Shown: positions 1 to 11,069 of the stretch, piece by piece
How positions within the stretch are numbered: position 1 is the stretch's first letter
How the letters are laid out: every line of letters begins with the position of its first letter
Source: Streptomyces sp. TG1A-60
GTDB lineage: Bacteria > Actinomycetota > Actinomycetes > Streptomycetales > Streptomycetaceae
Assembly: GCF_037201975.1 (NCBI RefSeq)
Contig: NZ_CP147520.1
Span: forward strand, 806,001-870,000
Length of the DNA stretch: 64,000 bases
Direction: 5' to 3'
Position numbers and translations under genes: made by a program
Notes under the pieces: generated by a model
The model's input: only the letters and a program-made list of their open reading frames with translations
The model's database searches: none
Told to the model about the DNA's origin: nothing

Positions 1-588
1 CGCGGTGGCTCCCAGGAGGTCCTGGAGCGCGCAGCTCACGACCTGGAACACACCGTCCGTCAGCAGGGGGTGGGCGAACCACGGCATGGGCTCGGCGTCG
101 CTGCGCAGGACGGCTCGGGCGGCGCCCTCCCCGACGGTGAGCTCCCGGACCGTGCGGAAGTCGGGCCCGTACCGTAGACCGGCGCGCGACCAGTTGTCGT
201 ACAGGTCGCCGGGGGTGATCGTGCGCGTGCCGGTCACCTGCGGGACGGCCCTGGGCGTGGAGCCGTCCGGGAGCGGCCGACCGCGGCCGGTGGACAGCTG
301 TTTGTGTTCCCCGCCCACGACAGTGCTCAGTTCGAAGCGGGTGTCCGGGTCGTGGCTGACGTCGAGCCGGACGGCCGCCGTGGCGTCGTCGGCGATGGTG
401 AGGGGCCTGAGGAAGGCCACGGCGGTCAGTTCCAGCGGTGTGAACGGCCCGAGCCGGGCGACGCCCGCCATCGCCATCTCCAACTGCACCGCGGCGGGAA
501 GCAGTCCGGTGCCCGCGGCGCGGTGCTGGCCGATGAGTGGCTCGTGTCCCGCGAAGGTCTTCTCGTAGGTCTCGGCTCGGTGCGTCAC
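1..588 (-). CDS. PKS protein beginning with a dehydratase (DH) domain, C-terminal part outside window
   Basis: This frame is open from a GTG at 588 to the window edge (196 codons). The GTG overlaps the TGA stop of the preceding PKS gene (GTGA), so the two proteins are translationally coupled. The visible part is a double-hotdog dehydratase domain. It has the catalytic histidine motif HRAAGTGLLP (HxxxGxxxxP) near residue 22 and the second motif DGVFQ (DxxxQ) near residue 178. DH domains remove water from a beta-hydroxyacyl chain held on an ACP. Because the upstream protein ends directly after its AT domain, this DH most likely completes that same module, split between two polypeptides. A ketoreductase and ACP would be expected further on but are outside the window. 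Confidence 0.8.
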   Translation of the reverse strand, partial: MTHRAETYEKTFAGHEPLIGQHRAAGTGLLPAAVQLEMAMAGVARLGPFTPLELTAVAFLRPLTIADDATAAVRLDVSHDPDTRFELSTVVGGEHKQLSTGRGRPLPDGSTPRAVPQVTGTRTITPGDLYDNWSRAGLRYGPDFRTVRELTVGEGAARAVLRSDAEPMPWFAHPLLTDGVFQVVSCALQDLLGATA

Positions 589-3500
589 TGTCCCTCGCTC
601 CGGTGCTCGTAGTGGCGGTCGAACAGCGGGTGGCTGACGGCGTTCGTCACGGCGCGGCGGCGAGCGGGGGGCGCGGCCAGCGGCTCTCGGTGGAACGGAT
701 AGGTGGGGATGGTGGTCGTGCGGTGCTGCTTGCCCTCGTGGAGGGCGCTCCAGTTCAGTTCGGCGCCCGTGCGGTTGTGGTGGTCGGCCAGGGCGGTGTG
801 GAGCTGGACCTGGTCCTCGCGTCCTCGGTGGAGGGTGGTGAGCCAGACGGGGTGCGGCTCGGCGAGGGTCGTGCGGGCCAGGGGCGTGAGCTGGGGGTGG
901 GGGCCGATCTCCCAGACGGCCCGCGGGTGTGTCTCGGCGAGGGCGCTCAGGGCCTGGGTGAAGCGGACGGGCCGGCGGATGGCCTCGGCCCAGTGTCCGG
1001 CGTCGACGGCGGAGTCCGGGGTGTGCCAGGTGCCGGTGAGGGTGGCCGCCAACGGGATGGCGGGCGGCTTGAGGGATGTGGCGGCCACGGCCTCGGCGAA
1101 GGGCGCGACGGCCGGTTCCATGTCGGCGGAGTGGAAGGCGTGGCTGACCGTGAGGAGCTGGGTCCGGTGCGAGGTCTCCTCACCGAAGCGGGCGAGCGCG
1201 TCGGCGGGGCCCGTGACGGTGTGGATCCGGGGCGCGTTGTAAGCGGCGATCTCCAGACCTGGGTGGGCTCGCAGCGCGGCGGTGAGGGTGTCGGTGTCGG
1301 TGTGGACGACCGCCATGGCGCCGGTCGCGGGCTGGTCCTGCATGAGCCGTCCGCGCAGGGCGGTCAGGCGGAGCAGGTCGGGCAGGGAGAGCACGCCGGC
1401 GGACCAGGCGGCGGTGAGCTCGCCGAGGCTGTGCCCGGCGACGGCGTCGGGGCGCACCCCGGCGGCCTCCAGGTACCGGGCCAGGGCCACCTCGACGCTG
1501 ACGATGGCGGGCTGTGCGTACCGGGTCTGGTCCAGCAGCTGTTGGGCGTCGCCCCACAGCAGGTCGAGCAAGGGGACGTCGATGTGCGGGACGAGGAGGT
1601 CGGCGCACTCGTGCAGCGCGTCGTGGAAGTGCGGTTCCGTGGTGTACAGGTCCCGGCCCATGCCGGGGTACTGGGAGCCCTGGCCGGTGAAGAGGAAAGC
1701 CGTGGTGGCGGGCTTGCCGGTGTGCCGGACGACGGGTGTACGGCCGGCGGCGACGTCGGTGAGCCGGTCGGCCAGCTCCTGAGCCGTGGCACCGTGCACG
1801 GCGACCCGGTGGCGCTGGGCGGCGCGGCCGGCGTTCGCGGTGAAGGCGACGTGTCCCAGCTGGTCCTCGGGCGTGACGGCCACGTGGTCGGCGTAGGCGG
1901 CGGCGAGGGCGCGCACCGCGGCCTCGTCGGCGCCGGTGACCCGTACCAGATGGCTGCCCTGCACCGGGCCCGCAGGGGCGGGCACGTCGGGTGCCTCTTC
2001 GACGATGACGTGCGCGTTGACGCCGCCCATGCCGAACGCGCTGACCGCGCCACGACGCGGACCGCCCGTGCGCGGCCACTCGACGGGCCGGTCCGCGAGG
2101 TAGAACGGCGTTCCCTCGAAGCGGATGTGGTCGTTCGGCCGCGTCACGTTCACCGTCGGCGGGACGACCCCGCGTTCCAGCGCCAACAGGACCTTCACCA
2201 GCCCCGCGAGGCCTGCCGCGGGCTCCAGGTGGCCGATGTTGCTCTTCAGGGAGCCCAGCGCGCAGAACTGCGACCGCTCCGTGTGGCGGCGCCACGCACG
2301 CGTCAGCCCCTTCACCTCGATCGGATCGCCCAGTCCCGTGCCCGTGCCGTGCGCCTCGACCAGACCGATCGACTCCGGCGACACCCGCGCGTCCGCCAGA
2401 GCCGCGGCCACGACCTCCTGCTGGCTCCCTCCGCTGGGGACCGTCAGACCGCTCGTGCGGCCGCCGTGGTTGACCGCACTCCCCCGGATCACACCGCGCA
2501 CCCGGTCCCCGTCACGCAGCGCCGCAGCCAGGGGCTTCACCACGACCGACACGACCCCTTCACCCGGTACGAACCCGTCCGCACCGGCGTCGAAGGCACG
2601 CGACCTGCCGGTCGGTGAGAACGACCTGAGACGTGAGCCGAGTTGGAAGTACTGGGGCGACATACCCAGGTGCACACCGGCGACGATCGCCTGCTCGCAC
2701 TCCCCGTTGCGGATGCTGCGCACCGCCGTGTGCAGGGCGACCAGCGACGACGAGCAGAGCGTGTCCACCGTCATGCTGGGGCCGTGCAGGTCGAGGAAGT
2801 AGCTGAGCCGGTTGGCGAGGATCGCGTTGTGGTTGCCGAGGCCGGCCGCGGTCTGGACGACGTCGTCGACGACCACGTCGCGGTAGTGCTGGTAACTGGC
2901 GCCCACGAACACGCCAGTGGAGCGGTGCGGCCTCCCCGCCAGCCCGGCGTCCTCCAGGGCGCGCCAGGCCGACTGGATGAGATGCCGCTGCTGCGGGTCG
3001 ATCCACTGCGCCTCGGCGGGTGACAGCCGGAAGAACCCGGGATCGAAGTCGGTCAGCCCGTCGACGAAGCCGGCCCGCCTGAGGTACACGGTGCCGGGCT
3101 CGCCGTCGGTGCCGTAGTAGGCGTCGATGTCCCAGCGGGAGGCGGGTACTTCGCTGAGGCAGTCCTCACCGTCGAGCAGGATCCGCCACAGTTCCCCGGT
3201 GTCGGCGGCGTTCGGGAAGACGCCGTCGATGCCGATGACGGCGATGTCGTGCCGTTCCGGGTCGGCCGTGCCGGCCGTCGGCGCCGCGGGTGTGGTGAAC
3301 GGCTCCGCCAAGGGGGCGAGTTGTGCCTGCCGAGGATACGAGCGGGTGGCGTCCGGCGCTGCGGTGGACGTGGCGGCGTCCGACTCCGGGGTGGACGTGG
3401 CGACGTCCGGCTTCTCGGTGTGGGTGGCCTCGCCGGGGATGGTGGTGACGCCGTACTCCTCGCGGAGTTCGGCGGCGAGCCGGTCGACCGACCCGGTTTC

Positions 3501-6500
3501 GAGGACGAGGGTCACGGGAATGTCGACGCCCAGCTTGGCGCGGAGGTCCTGCGCCAGCGCGACGGCGAGTACGGAGTCGAGCCCCTGCTCCTGCAACGGG
3601 CGGTCCGGTTCGAGCTCCTCGATCCCCGTCTCCAGGGCGTCGGCCACCCAACGGGCCAACGTGGCATCGAGAGCGTCGCCTCGTCCGGGCCGGGCGGGCA
3701 CGGGACGGTGTCCGTTACTCCCGGCGGCCGGGACCACGGACCGGCCCGAGCCGGCGTCGACGCCCTGGGCCGTGACGGGTCGCGGGTCACCGGCCGACGG
3801 CGTGCTGGAGAGCCGCTTCCAGGTGATGCCGCGGGCTTCCAGCACCGGATCGTCACCGTCGAGGATCACCAGACTCGCGGTCAGCAGACCGGAGTCGGGA
3901 CCGGTCTCCCTCTCGCGCCGGGCATACACCCGCGCGGTGGCCGGGACAGGGCCGACTACCGTGAGCCGTTCGACGGCGAACGGCACGTACAGGCCCTGCG
4001 CCCCGCACGCGGTGAGGGCGACCTGGAAGGCTCCGTCGAGGAGCCGCGCGTCGACCACACCGTCGGGTGCGGCGCCGGCGCGGAGCACGCCCCTCGCCTG
4101 ACCGGGTGCGGTGGAGAGTGCGGCGACGGTCCGGAACGAGGAGCCGTAGGCCAGTCCGTGGCGTTCGAACCCGCGGTAGAGCGCGCCGAGTTCGACGGTG
4201 GTGAAGCCGTCGCCGGACGGCGGGACGGGGAGCGCCGGCTGTTCCGGCGCGGTCAGTTCGGCGGTGCAGACGAGGGCGCCGTTCCCGTCGCGGAACGTGA
4301 CCTGTGCCCCGTCGCGTTCGGCCGACAGGGTCGCGGGCGTCTCGACGACCCTGCGGAACGTCAGGTCGCGCAGACCGAACCGTTCGCGGCCGACGAACTC
4401 GGCCACCTTGCCGGGGTAGGCCGCCCCGGGCAGGGTCGGCTTGCCGAGGACCACGTGCTCGGCGGCCTCGGGGAGCTCCGCCCACGAGTCGGTCGTACGA
4501 CCGCTCGCCGCGGCCCCGTCGCGGACGTCACCCTGCTGGGCCGCGACGCGGGGCCGGGCCGCGCCGGGCGCCGGGGGCGTCGGCTGTTGCTGCGGCCGTC
4601 CGGTCGGCTCCAGCCAGAGGTACCTCTCGTCGTGCGGCGCGGTCGGGAAGCGTACGCCCGCCCGGCCCGGCCCCGTGGAGGAGTCCACGCCCGTGACGAA
4701 CTGCCGGGCCACCGCCTCCAGTTCCTCCCGGCTCACCACGTCCGGGACCGTCGCGTTCCCCGTGCGCCCGGAGCCGTCGGCCACTCCCAGGTAGAGGGAG
4801 CGGGCGTCGTCCACGCCGGCCAGGAACAGCCGCAGCTTGTCGTCGAGCTGTTCGAGGCTGTCGACGACGCAGGCGAGCCGGTGTGCCGTCGCCGGACGTC
4901 TGCGGCTCGCCTCGCTCAGCGGCGTGAGGGACGGACAGTACGGGGAGCGCAGCATCAGCACGAGGCGGTGCACCAGGGTGCGCAGCGCCGCGTCCGACAC
5001 GGCCGACAGGGTCAGCAGCCGGGGCAGCCGGTCGCGGTCCGCGGCGTCCTGCGTGGCGCGGGGCGCGGCCTCGACCACGACGTGGGCGTTCACGCCGCCG
5101 AAGCCGAAGCTGCTGACGCCCGCGATCCGCGGCCCGTCCCAGGGCAGCGGCCGGTCGGCGACGAACAGCGGTGAGGCCGTGAAGTCGAACGACTTGTTCG
5201 GGGTGGTGAAGTTGAGGGACGGCGGGATGCTTCCGGCCTGGAGGGCGAGGATCGTCTTGATGAGTCCGGCGATGCCGGCGGCGGGCTCCAGGTGGCCGAT
5301 GTTCGTCTTCACCGATCCCACGGCGACCGGGTGCGCTGCCTCCTTGCCGAGGACCGCGTGCAGCGCTTCGAGTTCGATGAGGTCACCGAGCTGTGTGCCG
5401 GTGCCGTGTGCCTCGACGTAGCCGATGTCGCCGGCGGCGATCCCGGAGGCCGCGAGTGCCTTGCGCAGCACCGCCGTCTGGGCGGGCCTACTGGGCGCGG
5501 TGAGGAAGCCGGCGCTGCCGCCGGTGTGGTTGACGGCGGTGCCGCGGATCACGGCGAGGATCGGGTCCCCGTCGCGCTGGGCGTCCGCGAGCCGCTTCAG
5601 GACGACGACGCCGCAGCCCTCTCCTCGGACGTAACCGTCGGCTCCCTCGTCGAAGGCCCGGCACACGCCCTGGGGGGACAGCATGCCGTTGCGTGCGAAG
5701 GACCGCGTCTTGTCCGGCGTCAGGACCAGGTTGGCCGCGCCCACGACCGCGGCGTCGACATCACCCGACCGCAGGTGCATGGCGGCCTGGTGCAGGGCGA
5801 CCAGGGAGGACGAGCACGCCGTGTCGACGGCCACGCTCGGTCCCGACCAGTCGAAGACGTGCGACAGCCGGTTGGCGACCATGGAGATGGCGGTGCCCGT
5901 GGCGATGTGCGGGTCGCTGTGGCCGATGCTCCGCGCCACCAGCTCCGGGAAGTCGCTCGCGATCGTGCCGATGAAGACACCGGTGTCGGCGCCGAGCGAC
6001 ACGTGGTCGTGGCCGCCGCTCTCCAGCGCCTCGGCGGTCACGCTCAGCAGGATGCGCTGCAGGGGGTCCAGTCGCCGGGCCTCGCGGTCGGTGAGGCCGA
6101 AGCGGCCAGGGTCGAAGTACTCGACTCCGTCGACCCAGCCCATCTGCACCTCGTCGGACTCGGCCTCGGTCCACAGGCTGGCCCAGCCGCGCCTGCCCGC
6201 CGGCGCGTCACCGACGCTGGAGACGCCGTTGACCAGGTTGAGCCAGAACGCGTCCGGGGTGGCGGCGCCGGGGAACCGGCACGCCATCCCGACCACGGCC
6301 AGCGCGCCGTCGAGGACTTCCTCCCGCCCGGGCCCGGGGCGTCCGGGCTCCGCCGCGACCGTCAGGGGCCTCTTCCTCTCCACCACCGTCTCCCGTACGG
6401 GCTCAGCGGCGGAGACCAGGGTGTGTCCCTTTGGCTCCGGCTCGGTGATCCGCACCAGGCCGTCGGCGGCCAACAGACGGGCCAGCTTGATCGCGGTGCC

Positions 6501-8369
6501 GGTCGCGAAGATCGACGGAGCCGTTACCTCCGCACCCAGCTCGCGGCTGAGGCGTACGGCGGCGACGGCGACGTTGGCCGAGTCGCCGCCGAGATCGAAG
6601 AAGTTGGCGTCCGCGGCGAACTCGGGTTGTCCCACGGTGTCGGCGAAGACGAGCGCGATGAGCTCGGTCAGTGCATCAGTGGTCAGGGCGGCGTCCGCGG
6701 GAGCGGCGTCAGGTGCGGGAGCGGGGACGGACGGGGCAGGGGCCGCATCGGCGCGCAGGACCGTCTCACGCGTCGGCATCGGCAGCCGGGCCCGCGCCAC
6801 CTTTCCGTTGTCGGTCAGGGGCAGCGCGTCGAGCCGTACGTACGCGTCCGGCACCATGTACTCGGGCAGCGTGGCGCCGACGAACTCGTCCAGCTCGGCC
6901 TTCGTCGGCAGGCCGTCTCCGACCAGATAGGCGGTCAGACGCGGTTCGCCCCGGTCCTCGAACCGGGCGGCGACGGCGACGGCCGCGGTGATCCCGGCGA
7001 ACCGTTCCAGCACCTGCTCGATCTCGGCGGGCTCGATGCGATTGCCGCGCACCTTGACCTGGGCGTCGGCACGCCCCAGCCATTCGATGGCGCCGTCGGC
7101 GTGGAGCCGTACCTCGTCACCGGTCCGGTAGAGGCGCACTCCGCTGACGGGGTGGACGGTGAAGGCGTCCGCCGTGAGGTCGGGCCGGTGGGCGTACCCC
7201 CGGGCGAGTCCGGCGCCGGAGATCCACAGCGTGCCCGTCACACCGGGGGCGCACGGCTCCAGCCGCTCGTCCAGGACGTGCAGTTGGAGGTTCGGCAGCG
7301 GCTCGCCGAGCGGGACGAAGGCACCCACGGAGGTGACACGGTGGGCGGAGGCCCAGATGGTGGCCTCGGTGGGGCCGTACAGGTTCCACAGGACACGGGC
7401 CGAGGCGTGCAGGCCCTCGGCGACGCTCAGGGGCAGGGCCTCGCCGCCCGAGAGGACGGTGAGCTCCGCGGGCGGGGTCCACCCGGTGGCCAGCAACAGC
7501 CGCCACATACTCGGCGTGGCCTGGGCGACGGTCACTTCGCCGGCCAGTTCTGCCAGGCGCTGCGGATCGCGTGCCACCTCGCGGGAGGCGAGGACGACCG
7601 TGGCGCCGACGGTCAGCGGCAGGAGGAGTTCCAGCAAGGAGATGTCGAAGGCGACCGTCGTGTGGGCGAGTACGGCGTCCTCGGCCGAGGAGCCCAGCCG
7701 CTCGCCGATCCCGCTGAGGAAGTTGGCGAGCGCCCCGTGCTCGATCTCCACGCCCTTGGGGGTGCCCGTGGATCCACTGGTGAACAGAAGGTAGGCGAGG
7801 CCGTCCGCCTCGACCAGCTGCGGCACGGCCGGTGCCGACCCGTCCGCCTCCGGTACGAGCAGGGCGGTGCCCAGCACGGCGCCGAGAGCGTGGGTGGTGC
7901 GGTCGGTGAGGATCAGGTCGCACCGTGCGACCTCGGTGTACCCGCGCAACCGGTCCGTGGGATACGCCGGGTCGAGTGGAAGGAAGGCCGCGCCGGAGCG
8001 GAGGATGCCGAGGAGGGCGGGAACCAGGTGGATGCCTCGTTCGACGAGGACACCGACCACCGAACCGGACTCGATGCCCTGGTCGTGCAGACGGGCGGCG
8101 ATCGCGTCGGCCCAGGCGTCGAGGGCGCGGTAGTCGAGGGCGCGGGTGCCGCTGCGGACGGCGGTGGCCGTGGGCCGGTCGGCGACCGCGGCGGCGAACA
8201 GGTCGAGCACGGTCGCGCTGCCGGGTGCCGCCGTTTCCTTCGTCTCTTCGGCGTCCGGCCGGGTGGTGTCGGGCCGGGGCGCGGGCTGCGTCTCCTCGCC
8301 GTGGAACAGGGCGGCCAGAGCGAGGTCCTCGACCCGCTCGGTGAACTCCAGCGCCTCGTCGCGTCCCAT
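585..8369 (-). CDS. hybrid NRPS-PKS: A-PCP-KS-DH-ACP-KS-AT
   Basis: This is a multimodular assembly-line synthase of 2594 residues in this frame. The domains in order are: adenylation about 50-530 ([26 protein letters not shown]); PCP with GGDS serine near 593; KS1 690-1110 with TACSSS near 850 plus EAHGTGT and NIGH; DH 1300-1590 with [10 protein letters not shown] and DGAFQ; ACP with GLDSV near 1597; KS2 from about 1707 with TLCSSS near 1870; AT with GHSLGE near 2313 and HAFHS near 2415. HAFHS is the usual malonyl-CoA signature. Reading the ten specificity positions by eye gives D-I-L-M-L-G-L-I-W-K, one residue from a known glycine code. There is no ketoreductase, and the first PKS module has no AT. 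The ATG at 8369 is probably internal: homology continues upstream through a one-base shift at 8456-8459 into the linker and formyltransferase. Confidence 0.9.
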   Translation of the reverse strand: MGRDEALEFTERVEDLALAALFHGEETQPAPRPDTTRPDAEETKETAAPGSATVLDLFAAAVADRPTATAVRSGTRALDYRALDAWADAIAARLHDQGIESGSVVGVLVERGIHLVPALLGILRSGAAFLPLDPAYPTDRLRGYTEVARCDLILTDRTTHALGAVLGTALLVPEADGSAPAVPQLVEADGLAYLLFTSGSTGTPKGVEIEHGALANFLSGIGERLGSSAEDAVLAHTTVAFDISLLELLLPLTVGATVVLASREVARDPQRLAELAGEVTVAQATPSMWRLLLATGWTPPAELTVLSGGEALPLSVAEGLHASARVLWNLYGPTEATIWASAHRVTSVGAFVPLGEPLPNLQLHVLDERLEPCAPGVTGTLWISGAGLARGYAHRPDLTADAFTVHPVSGVRLYRTGDEVRLHADGAIEWLGRADAQVKVRGNRIEPAEIEQVLERFAGITAAVAVAARFEDRGEPRLTAYLVGDGLPTKAELDEFVGATLPEYMVPDAYVRLDALPLTDNGKVARARLPMPTRETVLRADAAPAPSVPAPAPDAAPADAALTTDALTELIALVFADTVGQPEFAADANFFDLGGDSANVAVAAVRLSRELGAEVTAPSIFATGTAIKLARLLAADGLVRITEPEPKGHTLVSAAEPVRETVVERKRPLTVAAEPGRPGPGREEVLDGALAVVGMACRFPGAATPDAFWLNLVNGVSSVGDAPAGRRGWASLWTEAESDEVQMGWVDGVEYFDPGRFGLTDREARRLDPLQRILLSVTAEALESGGHDHVSLGADTGVFIGTIASDFPELVARSIGHSDPHIATGTAISMVANRLSHVFDWSGPSVAVDTACSSSLVALHQAAMHLRSGDVDAAVVGAANLVLTPDKTRSFARNGMLSPQGVCRAFDEGADGYVRGEGCGVVVLKRLADAQRDGDPILAVIRGTAVNHTGGSAGFLTAPSRPAQTAVLRKALAASGIAAGDIGYVEAHGTGTQLGDLIELEALHAVLGKEAAHPVAVGSVKTNIGHLEPAAGIAGLIKTILALQAGSIPPSLNFTTPNKSFDFTASPLFVADRPLPWDGPRIAGVSSFGFGGVNAHVVVEAAPRATQDAADRDRLPRLLTLSAVSDAALRTLVHRLVLMLRSPYCPSLTPLSEASRRRPATAHRLACVVDSLEQLDDKLRLFLAGVDDARSLYLGVADGSGRTGNATVPDVVSREELEAVARQFVTGVDSSTGPGRAGVRFPTAPHDERYLWLEPTGRPQQQPTPPAPGAARPRVAAQQGDVRDGAAASGRTTDSWAELPEAAEHVVLGKPTLPGAAYPGKVAEFVGRERFGLRDLTFRRVVETPATLSAERDGAQVTFRDGNGALVCTAELTAPEQPALPVPPSGDGFTTVELGALYRGFERHGLAYGSSFRTVAALSTAPGQARGVLRAGAAPDGVVDARLLDGAFQVALTACGAQGLYVPFAVERLTVVGPVPATARVYARRERETGPDSGLLTASLVILDGDDPVLEARGITWKRLSSTPSAGDPRPVTAQGVDAGSGRSVVPAAGSNGHRPVPARPGRGDALDATLARWVADALETGIEELEPDRPLQEQGLDSVLAVALAQDLRAKLGVDIPVTLVLETGSVDRLAAELREEYGVTTIPGEATHTEKPDVATSTPESDAATSTAAPDATRSYPRQAQLAPLAEPFTTPAAPTAGTADPERHDIAVIGIDGVFPNAADTGELWRILLDGEDCLSEVPASRWDIDAYYGTDGEPGTVYLRRAGFVDGLTDFDPGFFRLSPAEAQWIDPQQRHLIQSAWRALEDAGLAGRPHRSTGVFVGASYQHYRDVVVDDVVQTAAGLGNHNAILANRLSYFLDLHGPSMTVDTLCSSSLVALHTAVRSIRNGECEQAIVAGVHLGMSPQYFQLGSRLRSFSPTGRSRAFDAGADGFVPGEGVVSVVVKPLAAALRDGDRVRGVIRGSAVNHGGRTSGLTVPSGGSQQEVVAAALADARVSPESIGLVEAHGTGTGLGDPIEVKGLTRAWRRHTERSQFCALGSLKSNIGHLEPAAGLAGLVKVLLALERGVVPPTVNVTRPNDHIRFEGTPFYLADRPVEWPRTGGPRRGAVSAFGMGGVNAHVIVEEAPDVPAPAGPVQGSHLVRVTGADEAAVRALAAAYADHVAVTPEDQLGHVAFTANAGRAAQRHRVAVHGATAQELADRLTDVAAGRTPVVRHTGKPATTAFLFTGQGSQYPGMGRDLYTTEPHFHDALHECADLLVPHIDVPLLDLLWGDAQQLLDQTRYAQPAIVSVEVALARYLEAAGVRPDAVAGHSLGELTAAWSAGVLSLPDLLRLTALRGRLMQDQPATGAMAVVHTDTDTLTAALRAHPGLEIAAYNAPRIHTVTGPADALARFGEETSHRTQLLTVSHAFHSADMEPAVAPFAEAVAATSLKPPAIPLAATLTGTWHTPDSAVDAGHWAEAIRRPVRFTQALSALAETHPRAVWEIGPHPQLTPLARTTLAEPHPVWLTTLHRGREDQVQLHTALADHHNRTGAELNWSALHEGKQHRTTTIPTYPFHREPLAAPPARRRAVTNAVSHPLFDRHYEHRSEGQ

Positions 8370-8455
8370 CGCGGTGTCGCGGATGAAGACGGTCGGCGGG
8401 CCGTCCCGCAGGCACAGCAGCGCGATCTCGGTGTGCGGTTCGGCCGATGCCTCCT

Positions 8456-8771
8456 CCCCGCGCCGCGTTCGAGGACCATCACGTCGGTGAACGTCGGCTC
8501 CCCGGAGCCCAGGGGACGTCCCGCGAGGCCGAGCCGGACCTCGAGGTCGGCGGCGTATCCGTGCCGGGCGGCGGCCTCGTCCAGCTTGTCGCGCAGGGCA
8601 CGGGCGCTGTCGCCGTCGAACCGTACGGGGAAGCGCGCGGCGGCGATGCCGTGGGTCTCCTCGGCCCGTACGCGGGCGGCCGACGGCGACCAGGCGAAGT
8701 CGAAGCTCCGCTCGCCCGCGCGCTCGGCCACGACGTCGAGGAAGGCGCGGACGACACCGATCGCCTCCCCC
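8456..8771 (-). other. linker segment between formyltransferase and adenylation domain, isolated by two frameshifts
   Basis: A third minus-strand frame carries protein-like sequence here (RAFLDVVAERAGERSFDFAW ... RFDGDSARALRDKLDEAAA). One extra G in the run complementary to 8767-8771 joins it to the formyltransferase frame. One extra G in the run complementary to 8456-8459 joins it to the adenylation frame, giving GEEASAEPHTEIALL before the ATG at 8369. I do not recognise a domain; it may be a condensation-like or structural linker. The simplest reading is one continuous gene from 9861 to 585 with two homopolymer errors. Confidence 0.65.
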
Positions 8772-9861
8772 GGGAGCCGGGGACGAACGCGAGCTCGTAG
8801 CGGCCGTAGTGCGCCCCGCCGGCGCTGAAGTCGTCGACGGGCAGCCGCGCCGGGCGCAGCTCCCGCAGCCGCGCGCTCCACCACGGTTCGTGGACGCGCA
8901 GCGGCTTCTGGGCGGCGGCGATGGCGGCGAGCCGTTCCTCGCCGACGGGAGGCAGTGGCGCGCCTTCGATGGCGCCGAGCCGCTGTGCCGCGGCCTGGCC
9001 GCTGAGGGCGCTGCCGTCGACGGCGGCGAAGTCGCTGAGGACGAGGTCGGCGTCCGGGGCGGACAGGGTCAGCGCCGAGGTGGTCACCGACTGCACGACG
9101 GTGTCCGTGCGGGGCTCGTCCCGGGGTGTGAGCCTGATCTGCCGGGTGAGGACGGCGCCCTGTTCGGTGACGAGCGTGGGGACGCCGAGCGGGTTCGGGA
9201 AGCTGCCGTAGTCCAGGGCCTTGGAGATACGGGCGGCCTCGGCCGCCGAGGTGCCGGCGTGGATGAGCCCACCGGAGGCCATGCGGCCGGACCGCCGGTA
9301 GAACCGCCGCTCGCGGTCACCGGTGTCGACGGGGTCGGGCAGGGTGCCCGCCACGATGTGCGGGACGAGGTCCTTGAACAGCTCGATGCCGGCCTCGGCG
9401 GTCTCGTACGTCAGCGAGAGCGCGGTGGAGTGATCGCGGACCGGGAACCAGCGTTCGAGCAGGACGCTTCCGGCGTCCACGGCCTCCGTCATCCGGTGCC
9501 AGGTCGCCGCGTGCCGGGTCGCACCCTCGTACAGGGCCCAGGCCGGGACGTTGCTGCCGGAGTAGCGGGGCAGGGGGCCGTCGTGGAAGTTGACCGCGGC
9601 GACCTCGGGCAGGTCCAGGACGTCCGCGGTCAGGATACGGAAGTTGACCATGCTGAACAGGTAGTCGAACTTGCGCTCGGAGAGCGTCGCCGCCAGGTCG
9701 TCGTGCGGGTCGAGCACGGGCACGGCGTGTTCGCCGGCCCACCCGACGACCGCCGGGTCGTCGCTGAGGACTCCCTCGACGCGTACGCCCGCGTCGAGCA
9801 GCTGTGCGGCGCACTGGGTGAGGACCCTGGTTCCCCCGATGATGTAGCAGTTGGTCGTCAT
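8479..9861 (-). CDS. formyltransferase domain (N-terminus of the NRPS-PKS)
   Basis: The sequence resembles methionyl-tRNA/UDP-sugar type formyltransferases, which move a formyl group from 10-formyltetrahydrofolate to an amine. An N-terminal Rossmann-like half (MTTNCYIIGGTRVL) leads to the catalytic Asn-His motif in NFHDGPLPRYSGSN near residue 91 and an Asp in TEAVDAGSVLLERW near 130. A C-terminal OB-like part follows to about residue 330, then a stretch with HEPWWSARLRELRPARLP. The natural protein sequence runs to about 8771, where the frame shifts; the stop at 8479 is an out-of-frame tail. The ATG at 9861 lies 2 bp after the Rieske stop, with GAGGGG just upstream, so the genes are co-transcribed. 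Formyltransferases fused before A-PCP are known from linear gramicidin and from oxazole-primed polyketides. Confidence 0.85.
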   Translation of the reverse strand: MTTNCYIIGGTRVLTQCAAQLLDAGVRVEGVLSDDPAVVGWAGEHAVPVLDPHDDLAATLSERKFDYLFSMVNFRILTADVLDLPEVAAVNFHDGPLPRYSGSNVPAWALYEGATRHAATWHRMTEAVDAGSVLLERWFPVRDHSTALSLTYETAEAGIELFKDLVPHIVAGTLPDPVDTGDRERRFYRRSGRMASGGLIHAGTSAAEAARISKALDYGSFPNPLGVPTLVTEQGAVLTRQIRLTPRDEPRTDTVVQSVTTSALTLSAPDADLVLSDFAAVDGSALSGQAAAQRLGAIEGAPLPPVGEERLAAIAAAQKPLRVHEPWWSARLRELRPARLPVDDFSAGGAHYGRYELAFVPGSRGRRSVSSAPSSTSWPSARASGASTSPGRRRPPAYGPRRPTASPPRASPYGSTATAPVPCATSWTRPPPGTDTPPTSRSGSASRDVPWAPGSRRSPT

Positions 9862-9863
9862 GC

Positions 9864-11069
9864 TCACCCCTCTGCCGCGGCGGGTTCGGCGGGGCGGCCC
9901 GGGTCGGTGCCGTCCGCGTCCTGCGCGGCGTCCGCGGTGCGGGCGGCGACCCAGGCGTCGATCTGGGAGACGACCTCTTCGTCGAGGGAGAGCTGACCGG
10001 GGGTCCACAGCGGGTTCGACAGACCGCGGTGGGTGCGCTCGCACATCTCCCAGTCCTCGTAGTTCGCCTTGTCCCACAGGGCGAACACGGCTTCGTGGGA
10101 GAAGTCGGTCTTGGCGGTCTCGGAGGGGTGGAACAGCCAGAAGTGCCGCACGAAGCAGGTGCCGGGGCTCTCGGGCCAGACCCACTGCATCATCACGTAG
10201 TCGGCTGTGAATCCGAACAGCAGGTTGGGCAGGATGGTGATCCAGTTGATCCGCTGCCGGTCGGCCTCGGGCACCAGCGGCATCGGCGTGCGCCGGCTGT
10301 GCCCCGTCATGGACACGGAGTTGAAGCCGCTGCGGATGGACTGCCAGGCCCCGACGATGTCACCCTCGAGGTCGTACGTGCCCGCGTCGTCGAAATCGGT
10401 GATGCGGTGCAGGTCCTTGTGCGCGGTCGGGAAGTGCAGGCTCTCGTTGACGTTGTGCGCGACGAGCTTCCAGTTCGAGGCGACCGGGTAGTCCTTGGCC
10501 TGGACGCACTCCAGGTGGGCGAGTTCATAGACGCGCGCGAACTCCCCGAACTCCCCCAGGGCCTTGTCGAGGTCGGGGGCGTCGTCGGAGAAGGTGATGA
10601 AGACGACGCCGTGACGGACCTCGGTGCGGATGGGCAGCAGTCCGTTCTTCTCCTTCTCGAAGAAGTGGTCGAAGTAGGTGCCGTTGAGGCTCTTGAGCTT
10701 GCCGTTCCGGTCGTACACCCAGCAGTGGTAGAGGCACACGAGGCTCTGCCGTTTGCCGCTGGCCTCCTCCACGAGCTTGTAGCCCCGGTGCCGGCAGTAG
10801 TTGTGGTACGCCTGGATGCCGTCGTCGCCGTGGAGGAGCAGAACGGAGCCGCTACCGATGTTCAGGGTGCTGTAGGCGCCCTTCTCCTTGAGGCGTGAGA
10901 CATGGTCCACTGGGAGCCAGTGTCGGCCGTAGACGCGGGACAGCTCCCGCCGGTACTGCTCCTCGCCTGTGTAGAACTCGTGCGACCGGCCGATGCCGCC
11001 GGACTCGAAGTAGGGCCTCTGCTCGGTCTGCTCGCTGATGAGGTCGAACATGCTGGACGCACGCGTCAT
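9864..11069 (-). CDS. Rieske-type non-heme iron oxygenase, alpha subunit-like
   Basis: The 401-residue protein starts at ATG 11069, with GAGGGAG upstream. The frame is open further 5' but without plausible protein sequence. The N-terminal Rieske domain binds a [2Fe-2S] cluster through CRH and CLYH. The catalytic domain has the mononuclear iron site seen as NVNESLHFPTAH (two His) after SNWKLVAHN. Such enzymes hydroxylate or oxidatively modify small molecules using electrons from a separate reductase; no reductase gene is present in the window. It sits directly upstream of the formyltransferase-NRPS-PKS with 2 bp spacing and is therefore likely a tailoring enzyme of that cluster. The substrate is unknown. 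Confidence 0.87.
   Translation of the reverse strand: MTRASSMFDLISEQTEQRPYFESGGIGRSHEFYTGEEQYRRELSRVYGRHWLPVDHVSRLKEKGAYSTLNIGSGSVLLLHGDDGIQAYHNYCRHRGYKLVEEASGKRQSLVCLYHCWVYDRNGKLKSLNGTYFDHFFEKEKNGLLPIRTEVRHGVVFITFSDDAPDLDKALGEFGEFARVYELAHLECVQAKDYPVASNWKLVAHNVNESLHFPTAHKDLHRITDFDDAGTYDLEGDIVGAWQSIRSGFNSVSMTGHSRRTPMPLVPEADRQRINWITILPNLLFGFTADYVMMQWVWPESPGTCFVRHFWLFHPSETAKTDFSHEAVFALWDKANYEDWEMCERTHRGLSNPLWTPGQLSLDEEVVSQIDAWVAARTADAAQDADGTDPGRPAEPAAAEG

Noticed and set aside
5..5174. Long plus-strand open frames opposite the PKS genes
   Set aside because: They are mirror frames of the minus-strand PKS; composition is Arg/Gly/Val-rich with no domain, and the minus strand shows clear KS, AT, DH and ACP motifs.
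5292..8828. 1178-codon plus-strand open frame
   Set aside because: It is antisense to the adenylation and KS domains and has no recognisable protein features; it results from high GC at third codon positions.
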